Made by a program: the position numbers and the translations under genes. A model generated the notes under the pieces. It was not told where the DNA came from, did not search any database, and saw only the letters and a list, made by a program, of their open reading frames with translations. DNA of 62,072 nucleotides from Methanoregula sp. (GTDB lineage Archaea > Halobacteriota > Methanomicrobia > Methanomicrobiales > Methanospirillaceae): positions 1-62,072 of the forward strand of contig JAUYTV010000047.1 in the NCBI GenBank assembly GCA_030694985.1, written 5' to 3'. Position 1 is the first letter of the stretch; each line of letters begins with the position of its first letter. Below are positions 17,237-25,155 of this stretch, piece by piece.

Positions 17237-17478
17237 TCGCGATATACCTCTGCGCCATAATCGCGGTGTATGCAGCCCTGCGGATCATTACCGAGCGCAA
17301 TACCATGCGCAAGCTGCCATTTCTCAATGTCATCTCGTTTGCCGTAACTGCGATTATTGCGCTGCTCCTCCCGCATCCGCTCACCATCCTTGCAGCAGCA
17401 GCGTTCTTTGTCGGGTCTACGTTTGAGTCCAACGCGATCGCCAGTACCTGGTCCGGGGGGATGAAGCGCAATGGATGA
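17233..17478 (+). CDS. ehaC: Eha hydrogenase subunit C (DUF2109)
   Basis: An 81-residue hydrophobic protein with three helices (MIAIYLCAIIAVYAAL...). It starts inside the ehaB stop (ATGA) and ends overlapping the next start, typical of the tightly packed eha operon. Size and order match EhaC, a small MrpF-like antiporter-type subunit. It is easy to miss because a longer out-of-place start in the same frame lies upstream. Confidence 0.72.
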   Translation: MIAIYLCAIIAVYAALRIITERNTMRKLPFLNVISFAVTAIIALLLPHPLTILAAAAFFVGSTFESNAIASTWSGGMKRNG

Positions 17479-17704
17479 GATCATCATGGCTGCTTCAGCC
17501 ATTCTCATCCTCATTGGTATGATCTCAGCAATTGTCAACCTTGATCCGTTTGACAAGCTGATCTCGCTCTCGATCCTGATCTCCGGGATCTTCCCGTTCA
17601 TTGTCGATAGGGGATTACTTGACGTGGCAATAGCACTGGCACTGATCGCCCCACTCTCAACTGTCTTCATCCTGATGGCCTGCCAGAAGAGGGCGTCATC
17701 ATGA
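17471..17704 (+). CDS. ehaD: Eha hydrogenase subunit D (DUF2108)
   Basis: A 77-residue membrane protein with three helices. The motif NLDPFDKLISLSILISG (about 23-39) is characteristic of the EhaD/MrpG-like small subunit family. Overlaps of 8 bp with ehaC and 4 bp with ehaE indicate coupled translation. Confidence 0.75.
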   Translation: MDEIIMAASAILILIGMISAIVNLDPFDKLISLSILISGIFPFIVDRGLLDVAIALALIAPLSTVFILMACQKRASS

Positions 17705-17952
17705 TCGCCGGTTATGCCCCGGAATTTATCCTTGGCCTTGTCGTTTTAGTGGCCGGCACAATTGCAGTTGCGTTTCCCCAGCCAAAAAATTACCTGACCC
17801 GGCTTATCAACCTCGAAATCCCGGCCTTTGGCCTGCTCCTCCTCATGCTCTCGTACAACGAAGCGCTCGCCCTGCTTACGTTTGGGGCAATATCCGTGCT
17901 CTCGACATTCATCTATGTCCGGGTCATCCAGAAGAAGGAGGCGGCAGCATGA
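17701..17952 (+). CDS. ehaE: Eha hydrogenase subunit E (DUF2107)
   Basis: An 83-residue membrane protein with two to three helices and the motif LTRLINLEIPAFGLLLLMLS, resembling MnhC/NuoK-type small antiporter subunits and EhaE. It overlaps both neighbours by four bases. It should form part of the ion-translocating membrane module. Confidence 0.77.
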   Translation: MIAGYAPEFILGLVVLVAGTIAVAFPQPKNYLTRLINLEIPAFGLLLLMLSYNEALALLTFGAISVLSTFIYVRVIQKKEAAA

Positions 17953-18392
17953 TCATACGCAGGATCTCGCATATCCTGTGCAATTATGATAATCTCACCC
18001 GCCTTTTTGCGGGGGCCTGCCTGCTCCTGTTTATTGCCGGCATCCTGCTCCTCCCGCTCCCGTATAGCGAGAAGCAGCTCTATCCCAAGACTTTTGACCG
18101 GAACAGCTCGCTCGACCCGTACGATCGCGGGGGACCGCCATTTACGCAGGTGACTATTGTCTCCCAATACCCGGAGAACTCCCCGACCGCAGGTCTCGTG
18201 ACATCCTACCTGACACCGTTTTCCCTGTTCCTGTCGCAGGTGACCCTGCACCTCGGCACAACCATCGTCTCTCACCCGGGAGGAATCATTGATGAAATCC
18301 TGTACAACACCCGGGGACTGGACACCGTTGTCGAGGCCACGATCCTCTTCATCGCGTTTGCCATTGCCTCGTATATCTACAGGAAGGGCTGA
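17949..18392 (+). CDS. ehaF: Eha hydrogenase subunit F (DUF2106)
   Basis: A 147-residue protein with an N-terminal helix, a ~70-residue polar loop (YSEKQLYPKTFDRNSSLDPY), and two further helices ending in a short basic tail. Length and the conserved PYSEKQLYP-like start of the loop match EhaF. It lies between ehaE and ehaG with 4-bp overlap and 2-bp gap. Confidence 0.74.
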   Translation: MIIRRISHILCNYDNLTRLFAGACLLLFIAGILLLPLPYSEKQLYPKTFDRNSSLDPYDRGGPPFTQVTIVSQYPENSPTAGLVTSYLTPFSLFLSQVTLHLGTTIVSHPGGIIDEILYNTRGLDTVVEATILFIAFAIASYIYRKG

Positions 18393-18394
18393 CC

Positions 18395-19000
18395 ATGTGG
18401 GGACAATACAGTTACGGGATACTTGTTGTGCTGGTTGCCGGTGTCATTGCATTCTATGCCCTTGCACGGGAGCGCGATGACCTTCATAAGCTCCTCCTCC
18501 TCGATCTGGTTGAGATCGTGGCGATCGGGATAATCGCGCTGCTCGGCACCGATCTGGCAGAAGCCCTGATCCTCCCGGGCCTGACGGTAGGAATAGCCGA
18601 ACTTCTGGCCCTTTCCCAGATCTATTGCACCAAGGAGGGGATCTGCGAGCGGCCGGTTCGGGGTCTAAACATCGAAGTGATCGCAAAGGGTGACGCACCG
18701 CTCATCATCTCGATCTTCCTTATCGCGTATGGCATCATACTCTCGGGTTTCACCGGGGGCGGGGTGGCAGGACTCGGCCTTATCTTCCTCTTCATCTCCC
18801 GCATGTATAGGGAGGACATAAACCTGCTCGAGATGGCAAGCGGCATCTCGTGGGCGCTCTGGATCTTTGCGTTCTTTGTCTTTATGTTCCTCCCGCAGTA
18901 CTGGTTTATCGCCCTTATGGGCGCTGCGATCGGCATCCTCCTGAAAGTGACCGCGAAGATGTCCCTTGTCGGGACCATGTGGGGGGAGCACCGTGATTAA
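18395..19000 (+). CDS. ehaG: Eha hydrogenase subunit G (DUF2105)
   Basis: A 201-residue membrane protein with about six helices, beginning MWGQYSYGILVVL. The segment LLLLDLVEIVAIGIIALLG and the Cys-containing loop QIYCTKEGICERPV are typical of EhaG. Its stop overlaps the GTG start of ehaH by eight bases. Confidence 0.76.
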   Translation: MWGQYSYGILVVLVAGVIAFYALARERDDLHKLLLLDLVEIVAIGIIALLGTDLAEALILPGLTVGIAELLALSQIYCTKEGICERPVRGLNIEVIAKGDAPLIISIFLIAYGIILSGFTGGGVAGLGLIFLFISRMYREDINLLEMASGISWALWIFAFFVFMFLPQYWFIALMGAAIGILLKVTAKMSLVGTMWGEHRD

Positions 19001-19652
19001 TCTTATCGGAGGAGTGCCCCTTTATGTGCTGGAGTTTGGTGACGAACTCGTGTACTTCACGCCTTACACGATCACCCTCTTCCTGCTTGCCCTCACCTTT
19101 ACCGTGCTCGTCCTCATCAGCCGCCCGGAAAAGCAGGTGGATATCGCCTTTGGGGGCGATGCCTACCGTACAAAAGAGATCAGCGTCTCTGAGATGCGGT
19201 TCCGGCGCTTCATGGCAATTGCCTGCGGTCTTGCCACCATGGGCGCGATGGTGACCGGGGATATCTTTAACTTCACCCTCTTTACTGCCATGGTCGGAAT
19301 CACCAATGTCGGTATCGTTGCTGCGGTAAAGAGCCTGCATGTGCAGGATGCGGCGTACCAGTACGGGCTGGTGGCCCTTGCAGCGACCGTTCCGCTATTT
19401 GCAGGTGCAGCCATCTATGCAGCGGTAACCGGCTCGCTCTCGATGATCGAGCTGATGAAAGGTACGCTTCCGGCCGTTCCGCTGATAGCAAAGGGAATGC
19501 TCATGCTCGGGGTGATCGGTGAAGGTATGGCCCCTTTCTATGCAGCAAAGGCCGAGATGTTCCGTGCGCCCGGTGCCCCGTATGTGATCATGTGCTCGCT
19601 CTCTTCGCTGCTGTTATTCCTGCGGGTAGTTGAGATCGTTATGCTGGGGTGA
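18993..19652 (+). CDS. ehaH: Eha hydrogenase subunit H, antiporter-like
   Basis: A 219-residue polytopic protein resembling a shortened MrpD/NuoN-type antiporter subunit, including EGMAPFYAAKAEMFRAPGAP near the C-terminus. A GTG at 18993 preceded by GGGGGGAG is the likely start, because upstream in-frame codons lie deep within ehaG. EhaH is one of the larger membrane subunits and a probable ion channel of the complex. Confidence 0.78.
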   Translation: MINLIGGVPLYVLEFGDELVYFTPYTITLFLLALTFTVLVLISRPEKQVDIAFGGDAYRTKEISVSEMRFRRFMAIACGLATMGAMVTGDIFNFTLFTAMVGITNVGIVAAVKSLHVQDAAYQYGLVALAATVPLFAGAAIYAAVTGSLSMIELMKGTLPAVPLIAKGMLMLGVIGEGMAPFYAAKAEMFRAPGAPYVIMCSLSSLLLFLRVVEIVMLG

Positions 19653-19861
19653 TCGAGATGAAACGAACAACGGTTGTGCGAATCTTCTGGGCGGGTGCGG
19701 CAGTCTGCGTAGTTGCATCCGTCCTGTTCTTTATGGGAATTATTCCGCTCCCCGTCTGTGCAGCCCTGCTGATCGTGGCATTCCCGGTCACGGTTCTTTC
19801 ACTCTTCTTCTGCTGGATGGCAGGAGAGTTTGGAGGTGACATCCCGTTCATCGGGTACTGA
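19649..19861 (+). CDS. ehaI: Eha small membrane subunit (EhaI position)
   Basis: A 67- to 70-residue protein with two membrane helices. GTG at 19649 overlaps the ehaH stop; an ATG three codons later (19658) is also possible. It sits between ehaH and ehaJ, the ehaI slot, but is shorter than some EhaI proteins, so the letter is by position. Confidence 0.6.
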   Translation: MIEMKRTTVVRIFWAGAAVCVVASVLFFMGIIPLPVCAALLIVAFPVTVLSLFFCWMAGEFGGDIPFIGY

Positions 19862-19862
19862 T

Positions 19863-20711
19863 ATGATTGCAGAACTCATCCTTGCCACCTTCTTTGGCCT
19901 GCTCCTTTTAGGTATCCACCGGAAGATCATTGCCCGGATCCAGCGGAGGCCCGGCCCGCCCATCTGGCAGGAGATCCTGCACATGCTCAAGTTCTCGTTC
20001 AAGACCACATGGATCCCGAAAACGGCAACCCCGGTCCTGTTTGTCGGCGTTGTCCTGATCGCAATCGGTATCTGGACGGCTGCCTTTTACATACTTGTCA
20101 GCGGGGGGAGCATTTTGGTTATTTTAGGGATCTACATGCTCCACAAGATCGTTGAGCATGGGTTTGGGCTCTCATCCGGATCGCCGTATGGGAAGTATGG
20201 CGGTGTGCGGTCGGTCATCTCGGCAGCATCAGAGATCCCGCTCTTTGTCAGCGTTGCCGTGATCGCGGTCTACACGCACTCGCTGGACCTCTCTGCGATT
20301 ATGCAGTACCAGCAGGTACACGGCCCGCTGCTCATCATTGCATTTCCGGCTGCCTGTGCGATGTTCCTTGTGATCCTCTCAAAGATGCCCTTTGGTCCCT
20401 TCTCTATTGTGGAGGCAAAGGAGCTGGTGAGCGGGTACAAGACCGAGCACTTCGGCATCTGGCGTGCCGGCCTTGAGATCTGTAACGGTCTGAAGACTTT
20501 TGTCCTGCTCGCTGTCTTCCTTGCGGTATTCATCGGGCCGCTCTCCCTGCCCTGGCTTCTGGTTGGTATGATCCTGCTGATTGTGATTCTTGCCTTTGCC
20601 TGTGCACTCACCCCGATGATGTCGCCTTTTGATTCCGTGACCATCCAGATGCTGGTAACTGCCCTGATGCTTGTGTATGCAGCAATAGTTCTGCTGGTGG
20701 TGCACCCATGA
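19863..20711 (+). CDS. ehaJ: Eha hydrogenase subunit J (NuoH-like)
   Basis: A 282-residue membrane protein with about eight helices. It belongs to the NuoH/HyfC family that connects the hydrogenase module to the membrane arm. Conserved features are RIQRRPGPPIWQEILH (about 24-39), the KIVEHGFGLSSGSPYGKYGG loop, and acidic residues in PFSIVEAKELVSGYKTEH. The ATG at 19863 lies one base after the preceding stop. Confidence 0.85.
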   Translation: MIAELILATFFGLLLLGIHRKIIARIQRRPGPPIWQEILHMLKFSFKTTWIPKTATPVLFVGVVLIAIGIWTAAFYILVSGGSILVILGIYMLHKIVEHGFGLSSGSPYGKYGGVRSVISAASEIPLFVSVAVIAVYTHSLDLSAIMQYQQVHGPLLIIAFPAACAMFLVILSKMPFGPFSIVEAKELVSGYKTEHFGIWRAGLEICNGLKTFVLLAVFLAVFIGPLSLPWLLVGMILLIVILAFACALTPMMSPFDSVTIQMLVTALMLVYAAIVLLVVHP

Positions 20712-20950
20712 TCCGTGAAGCGATCCTCTTTGGAGGTGTATTGTACATCCTCATCACCATCGCCCAGATTATTGACCGACCCTCGATCTGGGCTGAAGGC
20801 GTTATTGTTGCAGTTGTGCTTGCCATTGCGACAGCGTACTATCTCATAAAAGATGAGCAACGGCTCCACACCGCAGAGATCGTTTCACTCTGGGCAGCCG
20901 TGCTCCTGTTCTTGGTCTACGGAGCGCTCAAATACGGGGGACTGCTATGA
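20708..20950 (+). CDS. Eha small membrane subunit (EhaL/EhaK-like, DUF2104-type)
   Basis: An 80-residue protein with three predicted helices (MIREAILFGGVLYILITIAQ...). It overlaps ehaJ and the DUF1959 gene by four bases each. Size and position fit EhaL (or EhaK); the family cannot be fixed from sequence inspection alone. Confidence 0.65.
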   Translation: MIREAILFGGVLYILITIAQIIDRPSIWAEGVIVAVVLAIATAYYLIKDEQRLHTAEIVSLWAAVLLFLVYGALKYGGLL

Positions 20951-21336
20951 CCACGTACCTCTTCGAGCAGGACCTCATCACCCAGAAATACCGGATCCTC
21001 GTTGCAATGCGGCACGACAGCCTCGTGCGGAAGATTGCACGGGAGCTCGATATTCCTGTACAGGAGTTGCGAAGATACTTGATCGAACACCTCGACATGA
21101 TTCAGTTGGAAAACCTCCCCGCCCGGGCTGAGATGGCGGACGATCATGCCGATCTGGGCGATGCCATTGCACGAGCCCTGGGACGGGAGAAATATACGAT
21201 TTATCTCAGGATACTGTCCGGTGCAGCAATGGATGCAATTGTTAACGAAGTGAATACACGGGTACATGCAGGTACTCCTGTGGATGACGCGGTTGCTTAT
21301 GGCAGGACACAAGTAAGAGAGGCATTGAAACTATGA
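20947..21336 (+). CDS. ehaM: Eha hydrogenase soluble subunit M (DUF1959)
   Basis: A 129-residue soluble, mostly helical protein of the DUF1959 family, which is specific to Eha complexes and therefore the best discriminator from Ech or Mbh hydrogenases. The motif RILVAMRHDSLVRKIARELD is near the N-terminus. It immediately precedes the small hydrogenase subunit with 4-bp overlap. Molecular role unknown. Confidence 0.82.
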   Translation: MTTYLFEQDLITQKYRILVAMRHDSLVRKIARELDIPVQELRRYLIEHLDMIQLENLPARAEMADDHADLGDAIARALGREKYTIYLRILSGAAMDAIVNEVNTRVHAGTPVDDAVAYGRTQVREALKL

Positions 21337-21788
21337 ACATTCTCCAGTGGATAAAAAACAAGGTGCGTTCACGCTCGATCCATGTGGCCTACGTGGATGT
21401 CGGTTCCTGCAATGGCTGCGACATCGAGGTGCTTGCCTGTTTAGCCCCCCGCTATGATATCGAACAGTACGGCATCTTTGTCCACAACAACCCAAGGGAA
21501 GCCGATGTCCTGCTCGTGATCGGTGCCTATACCCCCGGATGGGAAGAGAAACTTGCCATGGTCTGGGATAAGATCCCCTCACCTAAGGCCGCGATCACCA
21601 TCGGCAACTGCCCGATCTCCGGGTGTCTTTTCGATCGCAAAGGTTCATTTGTCGATCCACCGGTAAAAAAGCACATCCCGATCGCCGCTGAAGTCCCGGG
21701 ATGCCCGCCCCGTCCCACCGAGATCCTGCAGGCAATTCTCTCGGTCCGTGATACGGTCTTTTCAGACTGGGAGGAGGAGCACCCATGA
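21333..21788 (+). CDS. ehaN: Eha hydrogenase small subunit N (NuoB-like)
   Basis: A 151-residue [NiFe]-hydrogenase small subunit of the NuoB/EchC type. The four cluster ligands are visible: VGSCNGCDIEV (two Cys), IGNCPISGCLF and PGCPPRPTEI. These hold the proximal 4Fe-4S cluster receiving electrons from the NiFe site. It overlaps ehaM and ehaO by four bases. Confidence 0.92.
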   Translation: MNILQWIKNKVRSRSIHVAYVDVGSCNGCDIEVLACLAPRYDIEQYGIFVHNNPREADVLLVIGAYTPGWEEKLAMVWDKIPSPKAAITIGNCPISGCLFDRKGSFVDPPVKKHIPIAAEVPGCPPRPTEILQAILSVRDTVFSDWEEEHP

Positions 21789-22870
21789 AGCGGATCGTGG
21801 ATGTGAACATCCCGCTGGGGCCCATTCATCCCTGCTTTAAAGAACCCATCCGGCTCAAGTGCGAGGCGAAAGGAGAACGCATTACCGGCGCCGAAGTCGA
21901 ACTCGGGTACATGAAAAAAGGGATCGAGCGGATCATGAAGGGGCGTCCGTGGCAGGAAGTGATGTTCCTTGCAGAACGCGTCTGCGGGATCTGCTCGGTG
22001 ATCCACAACATGGTCTTTATCGAGGCAATGGAACAGATCAGCGATATCTCCGTTCCGCCACGCGCCGCGTATCTCCGGGTGATCGCAAACGAACTGGACC
22101 GTATGCAGAGCCACATGCTCGCCAACTTCTCGTACTGCTATACCATCGAGCACGAAACCCTTGGCATGTACCTGCTCGACTTACGTGAGCAGGTGATGGA
22201 TGAACTCGAGCGCCTGACCGGTGCCCGGGTCACCTGCGCTTACATCATCCCCGGTGGCGTCCGGTGCGATATCCCCAAAAAGGAAGCAGAAGCTTTGCTG
22301 ACAACGCTCGACCGGATGGAAGCGGACCTGCGCCGGTATGCCGGGATGTTTGAAGGCGGCCCGATGATCGCCCTGCGAAGCCGGGGGGTCGGGATTCTCA
22401 CGCTTGCGGCAGCAGAGCGGGCCCATGTGGTCGGTCCGACTGCCCGGGCAAGCGGGATTGCGGTGGACTGCCGTACGAACCATCCAACGTACCAGAAACT
22501 CGGTTTTCTCCCGATCACCCGGCCTGATTGCGATAACTTTGCCCGGGTGATGCTGCGGTTCGATGAGCTCTTCCAGAGTATCGGGATTATCCGGAAATGC
22601 TTAAAGGAACTCCCAAAAGGTATTGTTCGGGGCGGTGGCGTCTGCAAAGCAGGAGAGATACGGTACAGCGGCGAAGCCCCACGGGGAGAGCTGACATACT
22701 TTATCAGGAGCGATGAGTTCGGGCGGATCGTGGAGATCCAGATCCAGACCCCGTCTATCATGAACATCGAGGCGTGCTGCCACGAGATGATCATCGGGTC
22801 GGATTCGATTGCCGATGTCACCTCAACGTTTGTGTCAGCAGACCCTTGTGTTGCCTGCACGGAGCGGTAA
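21785..22870 (+). CDS. ehaO: Eha hydrogenase large catalytic subunit O
   Basis: A 361-residue group 4 [NiFe]-hydrogenase large subunit. Ni-Fe ligands are present as RVCGICSVIHN (about 66-76) and DPCVACTER at the C-terminus. The protein ends right after this second motif, as usual in group 4 enzymes that need no long C-terminal cleavage. In Eha, H2 oxidation driven by ion gradient reduces a low-potential ferredoxin. Confidence 0.93.
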   Translation: MKRIVDVNIPLGPIHPCFKEPIRLKCEAKGERITGAEVELGYMKKGIERIMKGRPWQEVMFLAERVCGICSVIHNMVFIEAMEQISDISVPPRAAYLRVIANELDRMQSHMLANFSYCYTIEHETLGMYLLDLREQVMDELERLTGARVTCAYIIPGGVRCDIPKKEAEALLTTLDRMEADLRRYAGMFEGGPMIALRSRGVGILTLAAAERAHVVGPTARASGIAVDCRTNHPTYQKLGFLPITRPDCDNFARVMLRFDELFQSIGIIRKCLKELPKGIVRGGGVCKAGEIRYSGEAPRGELTYFIRSDEFGRIVEIQIQTPSIMNIEACCHEMIIGSDSIADVTSTFVSADPCVACTER

Positions 22871-22871
22871 T

Positions 22872-23486
22872 ATGAGTTCGTCGCTGGTCTGGTACTTAAG
22901 AGAGTTTGCCCGCGTTGAGTGGATTAAGAAATTCCTCTTTGCAAAGACCGCTCCACTCGTCACCCCCACGCATTTCCGGGGATTTCCGGAACCTACGGGA
23001 AAGACCTGCACGCATGCCCTCTTCTGCATGATGGCCTGTCCTGCGCCCGGTGCAATTGAGGTGGTGCATGCCGGCGATGGCTGGATACCGAAGATCCACA
23101 AAGGACACTGCATCCGCTGTGGGCTCTGCGTGGAAGCGTGTCCGAACGGGGTGTTAAAAAGCGGAAGGATCCGTGAGACCATGGAACGCGAAGGTACGTC
23201 GCTGCTCTTCTCGTTCCGGATAGCGATTGATACGGAACTCTGCACCGGTTGTGGGAACTGCTGTACTGCGTGTCCGGTCAACAAGCAGGCCGATGCCCAG
23301 ATGGGGGCAGGCGGGCATTCCTCGAATGATGACGTGATCATGCGGGTGCAGGAAGGCGATATTGTGGTGATCCACGAGGACAAATGCACGGGTTGCAAGA
23401 CCTGCGAAGTCAGTTGCCCGAACGGTGCCATCCGGATTGCCCGGATCCTCGAAGGATACCAGCAGCCCGTGCAGGAGGGATTTTAA
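22872..23486 (+). CDS. ehaP: Polyferredoxin subunit of Eha
   Basis: A 204-residue iron-sulfur protein. Three complete 4Fe-4S motifs are seen: CIRCGLCVEACP, CTGCGNCCTACPVN and CTGCKTCEVSCP. A fourth Cys group (CTHALFCMMACPAPG) near residues 48-62 is atypical. It lies between the hydrogenase and formylmethanofuran dehydrogenase genes, making it the obvious electron carrier linking the two. ATG at 22872 follows the ehaO stop; longer in-frame starts overlap ehaO and are unlikely. Confidence 0.82.
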   Translation: MSSSLVWYLREFARVEWIKKFLFAKTAPLVTPTHFRGFPEPTGKTCTHALFCMMACPAPGAIEVVHAGDGWIPKIHKGHCIRCGLCVEACPNGVLKSGRIRETMEREGTSLLFSFRIAIDTELCTGCGNCCTACPVNKQADAQMGAGGHSSNDDVIMRVQEGDIVVIHEDKCTGCKTCEVSCPNGAIRIARILEGYQQPVQEGF

Positions 23487-23879
23487 GTGAAGTGCATTCT
23501 TAACACCGGCCGCACGGTTCCGCAGGGGGCTTATGTCGAGCACAAGGGATCAGATGCCTATCGTAGCGTGGCATCGGCTGGTTTCCTGAATCCCGTAGAC
23601 ATGATGATGTTGGGAATCGAGGATGGGGACCGCATCCGGGTCACTACGCCTGCCGGCCATATCGTTCTTACTGCCCGTCCCGCTGAGGGAGTGGCACGCG
23701 ATGAAATCTTTGTTGCGATCGGCCCGTATGCCAACCACGTCATCTCTTCTGAGACCCATGGCACCGGGATGCCGGACTTTAAGAGCCAGTCCGCAGATGT
23801 TGAGCCCACCAAAGAACCGTTAAAGAGTGTTGGGGAACTCATGGAAGCTCTCGGGGGGTTACACTATGATCGAACATGA
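23487..23879 (+). CDS. fwdD: Formylmethanofuran dehydrogenase subunit D
   Basis: A 130-residue molybdopterin dinucleotide-binding domain protein, with MLGIEDGDRIRVTTPAGHIV and FVAIGPYANHVI motifs. In Fwd/Fmd it forms the pterin-cofactor site together with FwdB. It starts GTG immediately after the polyferredoxin stop and overlaps fwdB. Whether the metal is tungsten or molybdenum cannot be told. Confidence 0.88.
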   Translation: MKCILNTGRTVPQGAYVEHKGSDAYRSVASAGFLNPVDMMMLGIEDGDRIRVTTPAGHIVLTARPAEGVARDEIFVAIGPYANHVISSETHGTGMPDFKSQSADVEPTKEPLKSVGELMEALGGLHYDRT

Positions 23880-25155
23880 TGTGGTCTGCCCCTTCTGCGG
23901 CTGCCTTTGCGATGATCTCGAACTCGAGACTGAAGAGGGAAAGATTGTAAAAGTGCAAAACGGCTGCGCTCTTGCAGAGTCAACGTTCATGAACGATGTC
24001 CGGCTCCCGGCCCCGATACGGCGCACGGAAACCGGCTGGGAAGATATCTCCTATACCGAGGCTATAAAAGAAACAGCAGAGATCTTACAGGGTGCAGACC
24101 GGCCGCTTCTCTATGGGTGGAGCAGCACGCATGTCGAGGCACAGAGCATTGGCGTGCATATTGCCGAACTCATTGGAGCTGTTATAGACAATACAAGCAC
24201 CGTCTGCCACGGCCCGTCCATCCTTGCCATCCAGGAAGTTGGCCATCCCGGCTGTACGCTCGGGCAGGTAAAGAACCGGGCGGATGTGATCATCTACTGG
24301 GGATGCAACCCGGTTGAGGCACATCCCCGCCACATGAGCCGGTATACCACGTATGCTACCGGTTTCTTTGTCCCAAATGCCCAGCTGGAGCGCACGGTGA
24401 TCGTTGTCGATACCCGCAGGACAGACACTGCCGGTATCGCTGACGAATTCGTGCAGATCGAACACGGTGGGGATTACGCAGTGCTCTCCGCCCTTCGGGC
24501 AATTGTCCGTGGAAAAACATCAGTCATCCCCGCCAAAATCGCCGGTGTTTCTAAAGAGCAGCTGATCCGGATCGTTGAGATCTGCAAAACCGCAAAGTTC
24601 GGGGCGATCTTCTTTGGACTGGGTCTTACTATGAGCCGGGGAAAATACAAGAACATAAGAAATGCAATCGAGCTCACTGATGAACTCAACCGGCACACGA
24701 AATTTGTGATCTCCCCGCTGCGGGGGCATGGGAATGTCTATGGCTCCAATGAAGTCTTCACGTGGATGACCGGCTATCCCTTTGCCGTTGATTTTGCCCG
24801 GGGCATTGCGTTTTACAATCCCGGGGAGACGACTGCTGTTGACATTTTGCGCAGGGGCGAATGCGACGCCGCTCTCATCGTGGCAAGTGACCCGGGGGCA
24901 AACTTCCCCCGGGATGCTGCAGCCCACCTCGCAAAGATCCCGACCGTGATTATCGATCCGCACGTGAATGCTACTACTGCGTTATCCCGCATCCATATCC
25001 CCTGCACTGCTGCGGGTATCGATGCAGCAGGGACTGCGTACCGGATGGATGGGGTACCCATACGTTTGAAAAAAGTGATTGACCGCGGGTACATGGATGA
25101 TGCGGAGATCTTAAAAAAGATCTATGATCACCTGAACGGGGGGAAGGGGCCATGA
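23866..25155 (+). CDS. fwdB: Formylmethanofuran dehydrogenase subunit B (catalytic)
   Basis: A 429-residue catalytic subunit that reduces CO2 to formate with ferredoxin electrons. N-terminal CPFCGCLCDDLE plus a later Cys (QNGCALAE) bind a 4Fe-4S cluster. Cys in NTSTVCHGPS (about 116) is the metal ligand that is selenocysteine in some homologues; here it is plain cysteine. The start ATG at 23866 lies inside fwdD; a longer upstream start is unlikely. Confidence 0.94.
   Translation: MIEHDVVCPFCGCLCDDLELETEEGKIVKVQNGCALAESTFMNDVRLPAPIRRTETGWEDISYTEAIKETAEILQGADRPLLYGWSSTHVEAQSIGVHIAELIGAVIDNTSTVCHGPSILAIQEVGHPGCTLGQVKNRADVIIYWGCNPVEAHPRHMSRYTTYATGFFVPNAQLERTVIVVDTRRTDTAGIADEFVQIEHGGDYAVLSALRAIVRGKTSVIPAKIAGVSKEQLIRIVEICKTAKFGAIFFGLGLTMSRGKYKNIRNAIELTDELNRHTKFVISPLRGHGNVYGSNEVFTWMTGYPFAVDFARGIAFYNPGETTAVDILRRGECDAALIVASDPGANFPRDAAAHLAKIPTVIIDPHVNATTALSRIHIPCTAAGIDAAGTAYRMDGVPIRLKKVIDRGYMDDAEILKKIYDHLNGGKGP

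Noticed and set aside
23866-25155. Selenocysteine in FwdB
   Set aside because: The metal-ligand position in TVCHGP is an ordinary Cys codon and the frame has no in-frame TGA.
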